A DNA stretch of 36,382 bases, taken from the NCBI GenBank assembly GCA_902799955.1, contig CADCCQ010000037.1, positions 1 through 36,382 of the forward strand, in the 5' to 3' direction. How positions within the stretch are numbered: position 1 is the stretch's first letter; every line of letters starts with the position of its first letter. Of this stretch, positions 16,167 to 24,490 are shown one piece after another. This DNA comes from an uncultured bacterium. Its GTDB lineage: Bacteria > Verrucomicrobiota > Kiritimatiellia > RFP12 > UBA1067. The notes under the pieces were generated by a model that made no database searches, was not told where the DNA came from, and saw only the letters and a program-made list of their open reading frames with translations. The position numbers were made by a program, and so were the translations under genes.

Positions 16167-18461
16167 ATGAAGAAGAGAATAGTCGCGGCATTCGCCCTGC
16201 TTTGCGCCGCCATCCCGCTGGCGGCGCTGGCGTCGGAGGGCGTGGTCCCGCAGCCATACCCCAACTTCGACCTTCCGCGCACCGAGGAGATGATGTTCCT
16301 CGTGCTGCAGATCGGCGTCATAATCTTCGCCGCAAGGATCGGCGGCGCAATCGCGTCGCTCCTCAAGCTCCCGTCCATCCTCGGCGAGCTGGCCGCCGGC
16401 ATCGTCATAGGCCCGTGGGCCCTAGGCGGAATAGGCTTCGGCGACGGGCTCTTCAAGTCCGGCCTCTTCCACGGCGCCGCCCTGCGCGCGCTGGAGGCCA
16501 AGGGACAGGTCTTCGACGCGACTTCTCCCGCCCTCTACGGCATCGCCACGCTCGCCTCGATAATCCTCCTCTTCCTCTCCGGGCTTGAGACGAACCTCAG
16601 GATGTTCCTGAAGTACTCCTTTGTCGGCTCGCTAGTCGGCATCGGCGGCGTCGTCTTCTCGTTCGTCCTCGGCGACCTATGCGCCGTCTGGCTGCTCCCC
16701 GAGTTCTTCGACGTGTTCAAGTACCTCCACGACCTGCCGCTCGCGCAGGCGATGACCAAGGAGGCCCCGCTGTACATGGGAATAATGTCCACCGCCACCT
16801 CCGTCGGCATAACCGCGCGCATTCTCTCCGAGCGCAAGAAGATGGACTCCGAGGAGGGTACGACCATCATGGCCGGCGCCGTCATCGACGACGTCCTCGG
16901 CCTCATCGTCCTCGCGATCGGCAACGGGATCATCGTCGCCTCCCACAAGGGCGCCGCCGCCGGCGCGGCCGGGATGGACTGGGGGAAGATCGGATTCGTC
17001 GCCGTGAAGGCGTTCGGCGTCTGGCTCGGCGCGACCGCGATAGGCGTCCTCGCCGCCCGCTGGATATCGAAGGGCCTCAAGTTCTTCTTCAAGAGCCCCG
17101 TCGTCATCGCGACGATGGCCTTCGGCCTTGCGCTCGTCCTCGCCGGCTTCTTCGAGTTCATGGGCCTCGCCATGATCATCGGCGCGTACGTCATGGGCCT
17201 CGCGCTCTCGCGCACCGACCTCAAGCACCCGATCCAGGAGATGCTCACCCCCGTCTACACGTTCCTCGTCCCGGTGTTCTTCTGCGTGATGGGCATGATG
17301 GTCGACATCTCCGCCCTCTGTTCGAAGCCCGTTCTCGTCTTCGGCGCCGTCTACACCGCTCTTGCGATCGCGGCGAAGGTCGTGGGCTGCATGCTCCCCG
17401 CGACGTGCTGCGGCTTCAACGTCCTCGGCGGCCTGCGTATCGGCGCGGGCATGGTCCCGCGTGGCGAGGTCGCGCTCATCATCGCCGGCATCGGGCTTTC
17501 CGCCGGATACCTCACCCAGGAGATCTTCGGCATCGGCATCATGATGACGCTCGTCACGACGGTCGTCGCGCCGCCCGCCCTCGTCGCACTCTTCAAGCCG
17601 CACCGCAGAGGCGTGCGCCACCCGAGGGAGTCCATGGTCGGCTCGCGCGAGGTGGAGTTCGAGCTCGCTGACGAAGCCGTCGCCGAGCTGATGATGGCGA
17701 AGCTGATCTACGAGTTCAGGAACGAGGGGTTCTTCGTCACGTGCCTCTCCCAGTCCGACCACATCTGGGAGGTCGCCTTCGACGCCATCGAGCTTTCCAT
17801 CAGCCGCACCGACAACAGAATCCGCTTCGAGTGCACCCCAGCCGAGGAGGCCATCGTCATGACCGCCTGGATGGAGGTCTCCAGCCAGATCAACGACCTC
17901 GCGCGCTCCATCGCCAAGCCAATCCGCCGTGACCAGATGCAGAAGATGATCGCCTCCACCGAGGCGGCGGCGAAGGGCCACGAGGGAGTCGGCCGCCTCG
18001 TGCAGGGTTTCGTCATGCTCCCCGGCTTCCGCGCCGCGTCGAAGCGCGAGGCGATAGAGAAGATGATCACCGAGATCGCCAAGAACGATCCGGAGCATGT
18101 GACGGACGCCGACGTCGCGATTGCCGCCGTCCTGAAGCGCGAGGCCTCCATGCCCACCGGCCTTGACCACGGCATCGCCGTCCCGCACGGCCGTACGCCG
18201 AGTGTCAACGGAATCGTCGGCGCCGTCGCGCTCGTCGATAACGAGGGCACGGCAGGCGGACGCCTCCCCGACTACGAGACGATCGACAAGAGCCCCGTCA
18301 GGATCATCGTCCTCACCCTCGCCAACGACCGCGAGCAGACTCCGTATCTCCAGCTCATGAGCTTCATCTCCCGCGCCCTCAGGGCGGAGGGAGGCGCGGA
18401 CGCCCTTTGCGAATGCAAGACGCCCGACGAGATGCGCCGCTTCTTCCGGCGCAGGAAGTGA
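16167..18461 (+). CDS. CPA2-type cation/proton antiporter fused to a PTS EIIA domain
   Basis: This 764-residue protein starts with a cleavable-looking signal sequence ([23 protein letters not shown]). About twelve transmembrane helices of the Kef/NapA monovalent cation:proton antiporter family occupy residues ~45-480 ([50 protein letters not shown]). The double aspartate DD in helix 5 would be the ion-binding site. Residues ~490-590 form a cytoplasmic domain of unknown type. Residues ~600-764 are a fructose/mannitol-type PTS EIIA domain, with the phosphorylatable histidine H674 in GIAVPHGRT. The fusion implies that transport may respond to the phosphorylation state of the PTS chain. No PTS permease is in the window. 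The stop overlaps mnmE by one base. Confidence 0.85.
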   Translation: MKKRIVAAFALLCAAIPLAALASEGVVPQPYPNFDLPRTEEMMFLVLQIGVIIFAARIGGAIASLLKLPSILGELAAGIVIGPWALGGIGFGDGLFKSGLFHGAALRALEAKGQVFDATSPALYGIATLASIILLFLSGLETNLRMFLKYSFVGSLVGIGGVVFSFVLGDLCAVWLLPEFFDVFKYLHDLPLAQAMTKEAPLYMGIMSTATSVGITARILSERKKMDSEEGTTIMAGAVIDDVLGLIVLAIGNGIIVASHKGAAAGAAGMDWGKIGFVAVKAFGVWLGATAIGVLAARWISKGLKFFFKSPVVIATMAFGLALVLAGFFEFMGLAMIIGAYVMGLALSRTDLKHPIQEMLTPVYTFLVPVFFCVMGMMVDISALCSKPVLVFGAVYTALAIAAKVVGCMLPATCCGFNVLGGLRIGAGMVPRGEVALIIAGIGLSAGYLTQEIFGIGIMMTLVTTVVAPPALVALFKPHRRGVRHPRESMVGSREVEFELADEAVAELMMAKLIYEFRNEGFFVTCLSQSDHIWEVAFDAIELSISRTDNRIRFECTPAEEAIVMTAWMEVSSQINDLARSIAKPIRRDQMQKMIASTEAAAKGHEGVGRLVQGFVMLPGFRAASKREAIEKMITEIAKNDPEHVTDADVAIAAVLKREASMPTGLDHGIAVPHGRTPSVNGIVGAVALVDNEGTAGGRLPDYETIDKSPVRIIVLTLANDREQTPYLQLMSFISRALRAEGGADALCECKTPDEMRRFFRRRK

Positions 18462-19834
18462 TGAGCTCCGGCGACACCATCGCGGCGATAGCCACAGCGC
18501 CCGGACGCGGCGCCGTGGCCATCGTCAGGGTGTCCGGTCCGGATGCGTTCGCCATCGCCGAGCGCATCGCCGGTCGGCCTCCGCGCCCCGGGCGCATTTC
18601 GTTCGACAGATACTCTTCGCGGTCTGCCGTAGTCGACAACGGCGTCACCCTCGCGTTCCGATCTCCTCATTCGTATACCGGCGAGGACGTCGTCGAGTTC
18701 CAGTGCCACGGCGGATCACTCGCCCCGCGCCGTCTGCTCGAGGCCGCCATCGCCGCCGGCGCCCGTCTCGCGGAGCGCGGCGAGTTCACGAAGCGCGCGT
18801 TCCTCAATGGCAAGCTTGGCCTCGACCAGGCGCAGGCAGTCATAGACCTCGTGGACGCTAGGACGGACCGCGCGGCGGACGCCGCGTTCGCGGAGCTCGA
18901 CGGACGGTCCGGTGGGCAGACCCGTGCGGCCTCCCGCGTCCGCGCCGTCTATGAAGACTTGATTTCTCTTTCGTCCACGATTGAGCATTCCCTCGACATT
19001 GACGAAGGCGAACTGCCAGCCGGCTTCATGGACAAGGTCGCCGCCGACATAGCCGCGTCGATTTCCAGAATGGACGCCGCTGTACGCCGGGCCCACGAAC
19101 GGAAAATTCTTCGCGATGGCGCTCTCGTCGTCCTTGCCGGTGCTCCGAACGCAGGCAAGAGTTCTCTCCTTAACGCAATCCTCGGCTCGTGCAGGGCGAT
19201 CGTCTCCGACACGCCGGGTACGACAAGGGACGCCATCGAGGCTTGGGCGGACATCGCGGGGTGGCCTGTGAGGCTAGTCGACACCGCGGGCATCCGCCAC
19301 GCGGAGGACGGGGCAGACGTTGGCGCAATCGAGGCGGAGGGCGTCCGGCGTAGCGAAGCACTTGTCCGCGCAGCCGATGTCGTTGTCTGGCTCTCCCCCG
19401 CAAATCCTGTGGGGACACTCCCTGCAGAAACTGTGGGGACACTCCCCGCAAACCCAGTTGGGTTTTCTGATGTAATTCAAGAAAAGCTCATAAATGTTAT
19501 ATCAAAGTGTGATGTTGCGCATGGTGACGGTCTCAATGTGTCGTCTATCACTGGTGAGGGGCTGGATAATTTGAAGGCGGAGATTGTCCGTCGGCTGGAG
19601 TCGCTGGCGGAGCGCGGGGCCGACTCTGCCGAGCGTGGCGACGGAGACGAATCGTTGTGTGCTCTTGTCGAGGCACGGCGGATTCTGGAGGAGGCAAGCG
19701 ATGTCGCCGGCAATCTCGTCCTCGCAGGCAATGCCGTCCGCCGCGCGGCGTCGCGATTGGGCGTCTTCCTCGGTCTTGAATACACCGACGACCTCCTGGA
19801 CCGCATCTTCTCCCGTTTCTGCGTCGGCAAGTGA
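18461..19834 (+). CDS. mnmE: tRNA modification GTPase MnmE
   Basis: This 457-residue GTPase works with MnmG to install the carboxymethylaminomethyl group on wobble U34 of certain tRNAs. The N-terminal tetrahydrofolate-binding domain is intact ([42 protein letters not shown]). The G domain has G1 GAPNAGKSS (227-235), G2 GTTRD (253-257) and G3 DTAG (274-277). G4 is SKCD (348-351) where NKxD is usual, a substitution worth noting. The C-terminal FCVGK provides the catalytic cysteine. Between G3 and G4 lies an abnormal repeat-derived stretch (residues ~313-338: VGTLPAE and VGTLPAN copies) with AT-richer DNA than its surroundings. The ATG at 18461 overlaps the antiporter stop (TGATG). Confidence 0.95.
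   Translation: MSSGDTIAAIATAPGRGAVAIVRVSGPDAFAIAERIAGRPPRPGRISFDRYSSRSAVVDNGVTLAFRSPHSYTGEDVVEFQCHGGSLAPRRLLEAAIAAGARLAERGEFTKRAFLNGKLGLDQAQAVIDLVDARTDRAADAAFAELDGRSGGQTRAASRVRAVYEDLISLSSTIEHSLDIDEGELPAGFMDKVAADIAASISRMDAAVRRAHERKILRDGALVVLAGAPNAGKSSLLNAILGSCRAIVSDTPGTTRDAIEAWADIAGWPVRLVDTAGIRHAEDGADVGAIEAEGVRRSEALVRAADVVVWLSPANPVGTLPAETVGTLPANPVGFSDVIQEKLINVISKCDVAHGDGLNVSSITGEGLDNLKAEIVRRLESLAERGADSAERGDGDESLCALVEARRILEEASDVAGNLVLAGNAVRRAASRLGVFLGLEYTDDLLDRIFSRFCVGK
19400..19468 (+). repeat. 24-bp repeats embedded in the mnmE G domain
   Basis: Two 24-bp units (19400-19423 and 19424-19447) share CTGTGGGGACACTCCC and encode the octapeptides [12 protein letters not shown]. A partial third unit starts at 19448. 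It contains the inverted repeat AAACCCA-GT-TGGGTTT (19450-19465). The following ~50 bases are noticeably AT-rich for this gene. The period is a multiple of three, so the frame is kept. Confidence 0.85.
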
Positions 19835-19843
19835 GAAATACGC

Positions 19844-19868
19844 AACGGCATCCCTACCGTTTTTTTTC
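19844..19868 (+). terminator. Rho-independent terminator after mnmE
   Basis: AACGG (19844-19848) pairs with CCGTT (19857-19861) around an eight-base loop and runs into eight T residues (19860-19867). It lies ten bases after the mnmE stop and closes the 13.6-19.8 kb gene group. Confidence 0.75.
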
Positions 19869-19970
19869 AATTGCCTTGTTTGTCAGAAATTGGCGACTAG
19901 GACTCCTTACCTGATGTAAGGGCGAGATGAACTCCCCGTCAAACCATAAACAGAAAGCAAGAGGTGTGCT

Positions 19971-20582
19971 ATGAACAACAACTTCATGAAATTCGCATTC
20001 GTCGGAATCGCCTGCGCGGCATTCTGCACAACGACATTCGCGGCGCCGAAAGGCGGACCCCGCGGCGGTGGCGGACACCCGGCAAGAGCCCCCCAGCAGA
20101 TGCGGGCTCCTCACGGCGGAAATGGACATACTGCACGAGCGCCCCAGCAGGTGCGGGCTCCTCACGGCGGAAGTGGACATACTGCACGAGCGCCCCAGCA
20201 GGCGCGGACTCCTCAAGTCTCGCGACCTGCAGCCAAGCCAAGCGCGCCGAAACATGCCGCTCCTGCCCATCATGTCAGGCAGCCTGCTCCTGCAAGGCAT
20301 GAACACATCCGTCCGGAGCCACGCCACCATGCGCCTCCGCACCATTTCGGCCGCCACCACCACATCCCGAGCTATGCGCGCTACTGGGCGAGGCCGGCGG
20401 TGCCGCTGTGGCGGGTCGGCGCACTGCGTGCATGGGAATGGATCGATCAGGAGTGGATGATTGTCGTGAACGGCGTCTACTACTATGGGGACGGCTACTA
20501 CTATGACGGCTACAACTACTTCTACAATGGCGAGTACTACACAGTTCCACCTACGCCTATAATTGCGCCGGTTTACTACTAG
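19971..20582 (+). CDS. Secreted His/Pro-rich protein with a Tyr-rich C-terminus
   Basis: This 203-residue protein is not recognised as a named family. A signal peptide (MNNNFMKFAFVGIACAAFCTTTFA) is followed by a Gly/Pro/Arg/Gln-rich segment made of 17-residue repeats (APQQxRAPHGGxGHTAR, residues ~40-85). A histidine-rich middle follows (HHAPPHHFGRHHHI), then a C-terminal domain with VNGVYYYGDGYYYDGYNYFYNG. The last part resembles the short Tyr/Gly repeats of small RcnB/DUF-type periplasmic proteins. Metal binding through histidines or a structural surface role are possible but unproven. AAGAGG ahead of the ATG is the likely ribosome binding site. It appears monocistronic, between the mnmE terminator and a downstream hairpin. 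Confidence 0.7.
   Translation: MNNNFMKFAFVGIACAAFCTTTFAAPKGGPRGGGGHPARAPQQMRAPHGGNGHTARAPQQVRAPHGGSGHTARAPQQARTPQVSRPAAKPSAPKHAAPAHHVRQPAPARHEHIRPEPRHHAPPHHFGRHHHIPSYARYWARPAVPLWRVGALRAWEWIDQEWMIVVNGVYYYGDGYYYDGYNYFYNGEYYTVPPTPIIAPVYY
20091..20215 (+). repeat. 51-bp tandem repeat in the His/Pro-rich protein gene
   Basis: CCCCAGCAG recurs at 20091, 20142 and 20193, exactly 51 bases apart. The first two full units differ at only a few bases, including silent and conservative changes. The third is cut off after ~23 bases. A degenerate earlier unit (GGACACCCGGCAAGAGCC) precedes them. The frame is kept (17 codons). Confidence 0.92.
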
Positions 20583-20593
20583 CGAATGAAAAC

Positions 20594-20638
20594 GGCGTCC
20601 CGCCGCCACCCCCTGGGGGGCTGAAGTGACGGGACGCC
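20594..20638 (+). terminator. Hairpin after the His/Pro-rich protein gene
   Basis: GGCGTCCCG (20594-20602) pairs perfectly with CGGGACGCC (20630-20638). The loop contains a further CCCCC/GGGGG pairing. It lies 12 bases after the stop. The following sequence is only weakly T-rich, so it may stabilise the mRNA 3' end rather than act as a classical terminator. Confidence 0.5.
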
Positions 20639-20703
20639 TCATTGCCTAATAAAAAGCCGCTTGGATACATACCCAGGCGGCGTCGAAGCATCTGGGATTG
20701 TGA

Positions 20704-20732
20704 TTGATATTAATTTAGTTTTGGTGTATAAT
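20704..20732 (+). promoter_or_regulatory. Promoter of the isomerase-like gene
   Basis: TTGATA (20704-20709) and a perfect TATAAT (20727-20732) are spaced by 17 bases. The predicted start near 20739 gives a leader of ~63 bases. Confidence 0.75.
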
Positions 20733-20740
20733 CTAGATTG

Positions 20741-20797
20741 GAAGCGTTCATGGGAGGGGACAACGTGACGCTTCAAAACAACAAACTCAAGGGATAA
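20741..20797 (+). promoter_or_regulatory. 5' leader with hairpin and possible 15-codon leader peptide
   Basis: GAAGCGT (20741-20747) pairs with ACGCTTC (20768-20774) at the very start of the transcript. An ATG at 20750 opens a 15-codon frame (MGGDNVTLQNNKLKG) that stops at 20797, five bases before the true start at 20802. The leader peptide has no ribosome binding site of its own, so its translation is uncertain. The hairpin is directly visible. Confidence 0.35.
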
Positions 20798-20801
20798 TGC
20801 A

Positions 20802-22415
20802 ATGACGGACAATACAATGCCGACGTGCGCCGGATGCGGGCGCAGGGATTTCATCTACGGACTGCTCGCCGCGGCAGCCGTCTCGAAGGGCGCCGCAGCG
20901 CATGAGCTGGGCGACTTCTTCGCCGCGCTTCCCGCGCCGACGCCCGCCGGGGACATCCCCGACAAGACGGGTGCCGTCAAGGTGCGGCTCGTGTTTTCCA
21001 TTTGGGACGATGTGCAGGTGAGGAAGACCTGGCCGAACGCAGGCTTCGACTTCCGCCCCGTGATGAAGAACGTGACGGACGCGCTCAATGCAGGCGTGAA
21101 GGGCGTCAAGTTCGTGCCCGCGATGGCGTTCGACGCGAAGGGCTCCGCCGCGATTCTCGCCGAGGATGCGAAGGCCGGCGACGTGAAGGGCTACCTCGTC
21201 ATCCAGATGAACTCGTGGCCGAATGCCCTCGGCGGCATCGTCAAGGCCGGCAAGCCCACGCTCTTCTGCTCGTTCCCGTACTCCGGCATTGGCGGATGGG
21301 ACGTGCAGAACGCCGCGATGATCCGCAGGAAGCAGAAGAACTACGCGTTCATGAGTTCGCTCGACTTCAACGACACGATCGGCGCAGCGCGCGCCTTCGA
21401 GACGCTGAAAGACGGCACGGGCGAAGACTTCGTGAAGGCCGCGACGGAGTACCGTCTCGCGCACACGCCGCCCGAGACCGGCATCAAGCCGTGCGAAGGC
21501 CCGCTTGACTGCCTATCGCCCGAGGAGACGCTCGCCGCCGTGAAGGGCAAGAGGATACTCTCCGTCGAGGGCACCGACAAGAGGACGAAGGACAAGATTC
21601 TAAAGGACTTCGGCATCGTCGTGGAAGACGTGAAGTTCGACGAACTGAACGCCGCGTGGGAGAAAGTGCCGGACGCGCTGGCGCGCGCGAAGGTCGCCGA
21701 GTGGAAGCGCACGGCGCGGAAGATCGTCGAAGTCTCCGACGAGACGCTGTTCGGCTGTGCGAAGCAGTTCTACGGCATGAAGGATGTCCTGAAGGCGCAC
21801 GGTGCCGTGGCGATCTCCGTCAACTGCCTCGGTGGCTGCTACACAGGGAAGCTCCACGCATATCCGTGCCTCGGATTCATGGAGCTCCAGGACCTCGGGC
21901 TCTTCGGCACGTGCGAGAACGACATCCGATCCACCGTGGCGATGGTCGTGTTCGGCGCGATGACGAAGGGGCGCATGGGCTACATCTCCGACCCTGCGGT
22001 CGACTCGTCGCGCCGCGCGATGGTCTTCGCGCACTGCGTCGCCACGCGCAAGTTCCTCGGGACGGACGGCGCGACCGCGCCATACGAGATCGAGACGCAC
22101 TCCGAGGACCGCATGGGCGCGTCCGTGCGCTCCATCGCGCCGCTGAACTACCCTGTCACGACCGTGCAGTTCCACTTCTTCGGCGACGGCGGCAAGGGCT
22201 GCGCGCTTGTGCAGACGGGCCGCACGTTCTCGAACGACCCAGACGACCGCGCCTGCCGCACGAAGATGGTGGTGGAGGTGACGGGCGACTTCGAGCGGTC
22301 GTACAAGCTCTGGGACCTCTGGGGCTGGCACCGCGTCACGTTCCTCGGCGACTTCAAGAAGGACGTCGAGGCGCTCGCGAAGAAGATCGGCTACCGCGTG
22401 ATCTACGAGTCGTAG
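20802..22415 (+). CDS. Tat-exported sugar-isomerase-like protein
   Basis: This 537-residue protein begins with a twin-arginine leader (CGRRDFIYGLLAAAAVSKGAAA) after a short Cys-containing start (TCAGCG). The mature part resembles the fold of L-fucose/L-arabinose isomerases: an N-terminal substrate domain (FSIWDDVQVRKTW...) and a C-terminal segment with NCLGGCYTGKLHAYPCLGFM, LGLFGTCENDI and THSEDRMG. The equivalent positions hold the metal ligands of true isomerases. Export by Tat is unusual, since sugar isomerases are normally cytoplasmic. The function may therefore be binding or another reaction. It has its own promoter and a hairpin leader, and it converges on the TonB receptor gene with ten bases between stops. 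Family placement is tentative. Confidence 0.55.
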   Translation: MTDNTMPTCAGCGRRDFIYGLLAAAAVSKGAAAHELGDFFAALPAPTPAGDIPDKTGAVKVRLVFSIWDDVQVRKTWPNAGFDFRPVMKNVTDALNAGVKGVKFVPAMAFDAKGSAAILAEDAKAGDVKGYLVIQMNSWPNALGGIVKAGKPTLFCSFPYSGIGGWDVQNAAMIRRKQKNYAFMSSLDFNDTIGAARAFETLKDGTGEDFVKAATEYRLAHTPPETGIKPCEGPLDCLSPEETLAAVKGKRILSVEGTDKRTKDKILKDFGIVVEDVKFDELNAAWEKVPDALARAKVAEWKRTARKIVEVSDETLFGCAKQFYGMKDVLKAHGAVAISVNCLGGCYTGKLHAYPCLGFMELQDLGLFGTCENDIRSTVAMVVFGAMTKGRMGYISDPAVDSSRRAMVFAHCVATRKFLGTDGATAPYEIETHSEDRMGASVRSIAPLNYPVTTVQFHFFGDGGKGCALVQTGRTFSNDPDDRACRTKMVVEVTGDFERSYKLWDLWGWHRVTFLGDFKKDVEALAKKIGYRVIYES

Positions 22416-22425
22416 GCGCCGGCTC

Positions 22426-24348
22426 TCAGAACTTCACCCGGAATCCGATGTAGGCCATCGTGCCGCCCATCGGATAGCCGGGGTAGTACTCGTAGTGTTG
22501 GTTGGTGAAGTTCTCAATCGAGACGTAGATTTCGCCCGAGACGGGAGTGAACGACTCCAGCGGGACGGCGAGGCGCGTGTTGAACACGAACGCGTCGTCC
22601 ACCTTTCCCGGCGCGTCGCGCTCCGCCGCCGCGCGCGGGGAGTAGGCGTACATGGAGCCGATGTACTGCCCGTCCACGGTCCACTTCAGGTAGTCGCAGA
22701 CCTTCCATGTGCATCCGGCGGACATCGTCCATTCCGGGAGGCGCGTGGCGGGATGTGTCTCGGCGGAGGTCCATGCGCCGCCGAGGAAGAGCGAGACGTC
22801 GCTGACCGGGCGATAGTGCGCGCTTGCCTCGATGCCGGAGGCCCTCATGTCGCCGGAGTTTATGTATGTCGTCGCGGTGCGCTCGATGCGGTCCGCGACC
22901 TCCGTGTGGAAGAACGTGAGGATCGCGTCGAAGTCGTCACCGGCCATGGCCTTCGCGCCGACGGCGAAGTAGTCCATCGTCTCCGCGTCGAGCGTGTGGC
23001 GCGCAAAGTCGTCCGCCATTGCGCGGGTGTAGATGCCCGGGTAGTGGACGCCGCGCGAAGCGTTGGCGAAGAGCTCTAGCGTTTCGCGCCAAGCCAGCTT
23101 CACTGCGGCCTCGGGGCCCCACTCGGTGTCGTAGACGCTGTGGAGGTAGGCGCGCGCGCCGGCGGAGGGCGTCAGCGTGAAGTCCTCGCCAAGCGAGATG
23201 TCCCCGTACGCGCCGGCGTACGGCGAGACGGTGACGAACCGCGCCGCGTACCCGAACACCTTCCTGTTGTCGGAGAACCGGACGTTGGCGGTATGGCCGC
23301 CTTCGCTTGCGGCGTCGAGGGCGGCGATGAGCGTGAACTCCTCGATGGGCGAGATCTCGTAGCGGCTCCTGGTGCCCCAGTTGAGCCATGTGGTGTCCGC
23401 CGTGCCTGCGGGGGATGCGAGGACGCCGTCGGAGAGGTGGTCCTTGCGCCACTCGATCGCGCCGTGCTCGAAGTAGACGAGCGAGTAGCCCTTGATGAAG
23501 TCGCGGTCGGTGTCGAAGCGCAGAGTGTATAGGTCGGTGGCGAGGTCGAAGCGGTCGTAGTGCGGTGTCGGGGTGTGCCTGGCGCCCGGGTCCTCGACGC
23601 TGCTGTCCGTCCGCTGGTAGACGAACGAAAGCCGCTCGTACTCCGAGAGCTCCGCGCCGACGCGTCCGAACGCCGTGGCCATCTCGGCGTCGTTGTGCTT
23701 CCTCACGCCGTCCGAACGCTTGTACGAAAGGCCTGCGTAGGCGTCGAAGGCGCCGTCCTTCATTCCAGCGGAAACCGACGAAAGGAGCGTGTTGAAGCGT
23801 CCGTACGCGAGGCCCAGCTCGCCCTCGTAGCCGTCCTCGCGGCGGCGGCGCGTCTCGACGTCAACCGCCCCGAAGGTGCCGGCGTAGCGTCCGGGGGACG
23901 GGTTCTTCGCGACCTGCACGGAGTCCGCGAAGTCGACGGGGACGGAGTCCATGAGCGGGTGTCCCCAGACGCCCGACTCCCTCGGGACGCCGTCGGTGTA
24001 CATCCTGATCTCGCCGCCGGGGCGTGCCGCGCCCTGTCCGCGGATGTAGACGCTTCCGCCCTGAGCGCCGCCGTAGCTGCCGATGGGGGAGTATCTTGAT
24101 ATGGTTACGCCCGGCACCTGGCGGAGCGCCGTCTGGAGGTCCTGCGCATTCAGTTCGCCCAGTTGGCCGCGGGAGAGCGTGACGATCTCCGCTCCGTCCT
24201 TTTCGACCCGTTCCTCCTGGGTGACGGGCGAGGCGGTGACGGAGACCCTGCCGAGGTCGTTGGTGGCGCTTTCCGCGCCGTCTGCAACCGCGCTGACGTA
24301 GTGGACTGCGAGCGGTATGGCGACTGCCAGGTATGTTGTGGTTTTCAT
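22426..24348 (-). CDS. TonB-dependent outer membrane receptor
   Basis: This 640-residue receptor takes the ATG at 24348, which gives a signal peptide (MKTTTYLAVAIPLAVHYVSA); the in-frame upstream extension lacks receptor features. Residues ~30-45 (GRVSVTASPV) are in TonB-box position. The plug domain follows (LQTALRQVPGVTISRYSP; GGSVYIRGQG; IRMYTDGVPRESG). The rest is a 22-strand type barrel ending in an aromatic residue (IGFRVKF). The layout is of the BtuB/iron-siderophore type. The ligand is not predictable from sequence, and no TonB-ExbBD genes lie nearby. Its presence proves a diderm envelope. The mRNA appears leaderless. Confidence 0.9.
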   Translation of the reverse strand: MKTTTYLAVAIPLAVHYVSAVADGAESATNDLGRVSVTASPVTQEERVEKDGAEIVTLSRGQLGELNAQDLQTALRQVPGVTISRYSPIGSYGGAQGGSVYIRGQGAARPGGEIRMYTDGVPRESGVWGHPLMDSVPVDFADSVQVAKNPSPGRYAGTFGAVDVETRRRREDGYEGELGLAYGRFNTLLSSVSAGMKDGAFDAYAGLSYKRSDGVRKHNDAEMATAFGRVGAELSEYERLSFVYQRTDSSVEDPGARHTPTPHYDRFDLATDLYTLRFDTDRDFIKGYSLVYFEHGAIEWRKDHLSDGVLASPAGTADTTWLNWGTRSRYEISPIEEFTLIAALDAASEGGHTANVRFSDNRKVFGYAARFVTVSPYAGAYGDISLGEDFTLTPSAGARAYLHSVYDTEWGPEAAVKLAWRETLELFANASRGVHYPGIYTRAMADDFARHTLDAETMDYFAVGAKAMAGDDFDAILTFFHTEVADRIERTATTYINSGDMRASGIEASAHYRPVSDVSLFLGGAWTSAETHPATRLPEWTMSAGCTWKVCDYLKWTVDGQYIGSMYAYSPRAAAERDAPGKVDDAFVFNTRLAVPLESFTPVSGEIYVSIENFTNQHYEYYPGYPMGGTMAYIGFRVKF

Positions 24349-24358
24349 GGTGCCATAT

Positions 24359-24367
24359 AGTATACCA
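24359..24367 (-). promoter_or_regulatory. Extended -10 promoter of the TonB receptor gene, probably leaderless
   Basis: On the minus strand TGGTATACT (24367-24359) precedes the ATG at 24348 by ten bases, matching the adk promoter over TGGTATACTATAT. No -35 box and no ribosome binding site are visible. Confidence 0.62.
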
Positions 24368-24431
24368 GAAAATGCCGGCCTGCTTCGGAAAAATCCCCAA
24401 GTTGCCTTGGAATTTTTTTCGAATCCAGGCA

Positions 24432-24461
24432 TTGACTTGTAGCATGTAAAAAGAGTAAAAT
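24432..24461 (+). promoter_or_regulatory. Promoter of hom-lysC-ruvC
   Basis: TTGACT (24432-24437) and TAAAAT (24456-24461) are spaced by 18 bases. The predicted start is ~23 bases ahead of the hom ATG, and AGAGGA lies in between. The region is divergent to the TonB receptor promoter. Confidence 0.7.
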
Positions 24462-24490
24462 ATATAACTTCCATGTAAAGAGGACATAGG

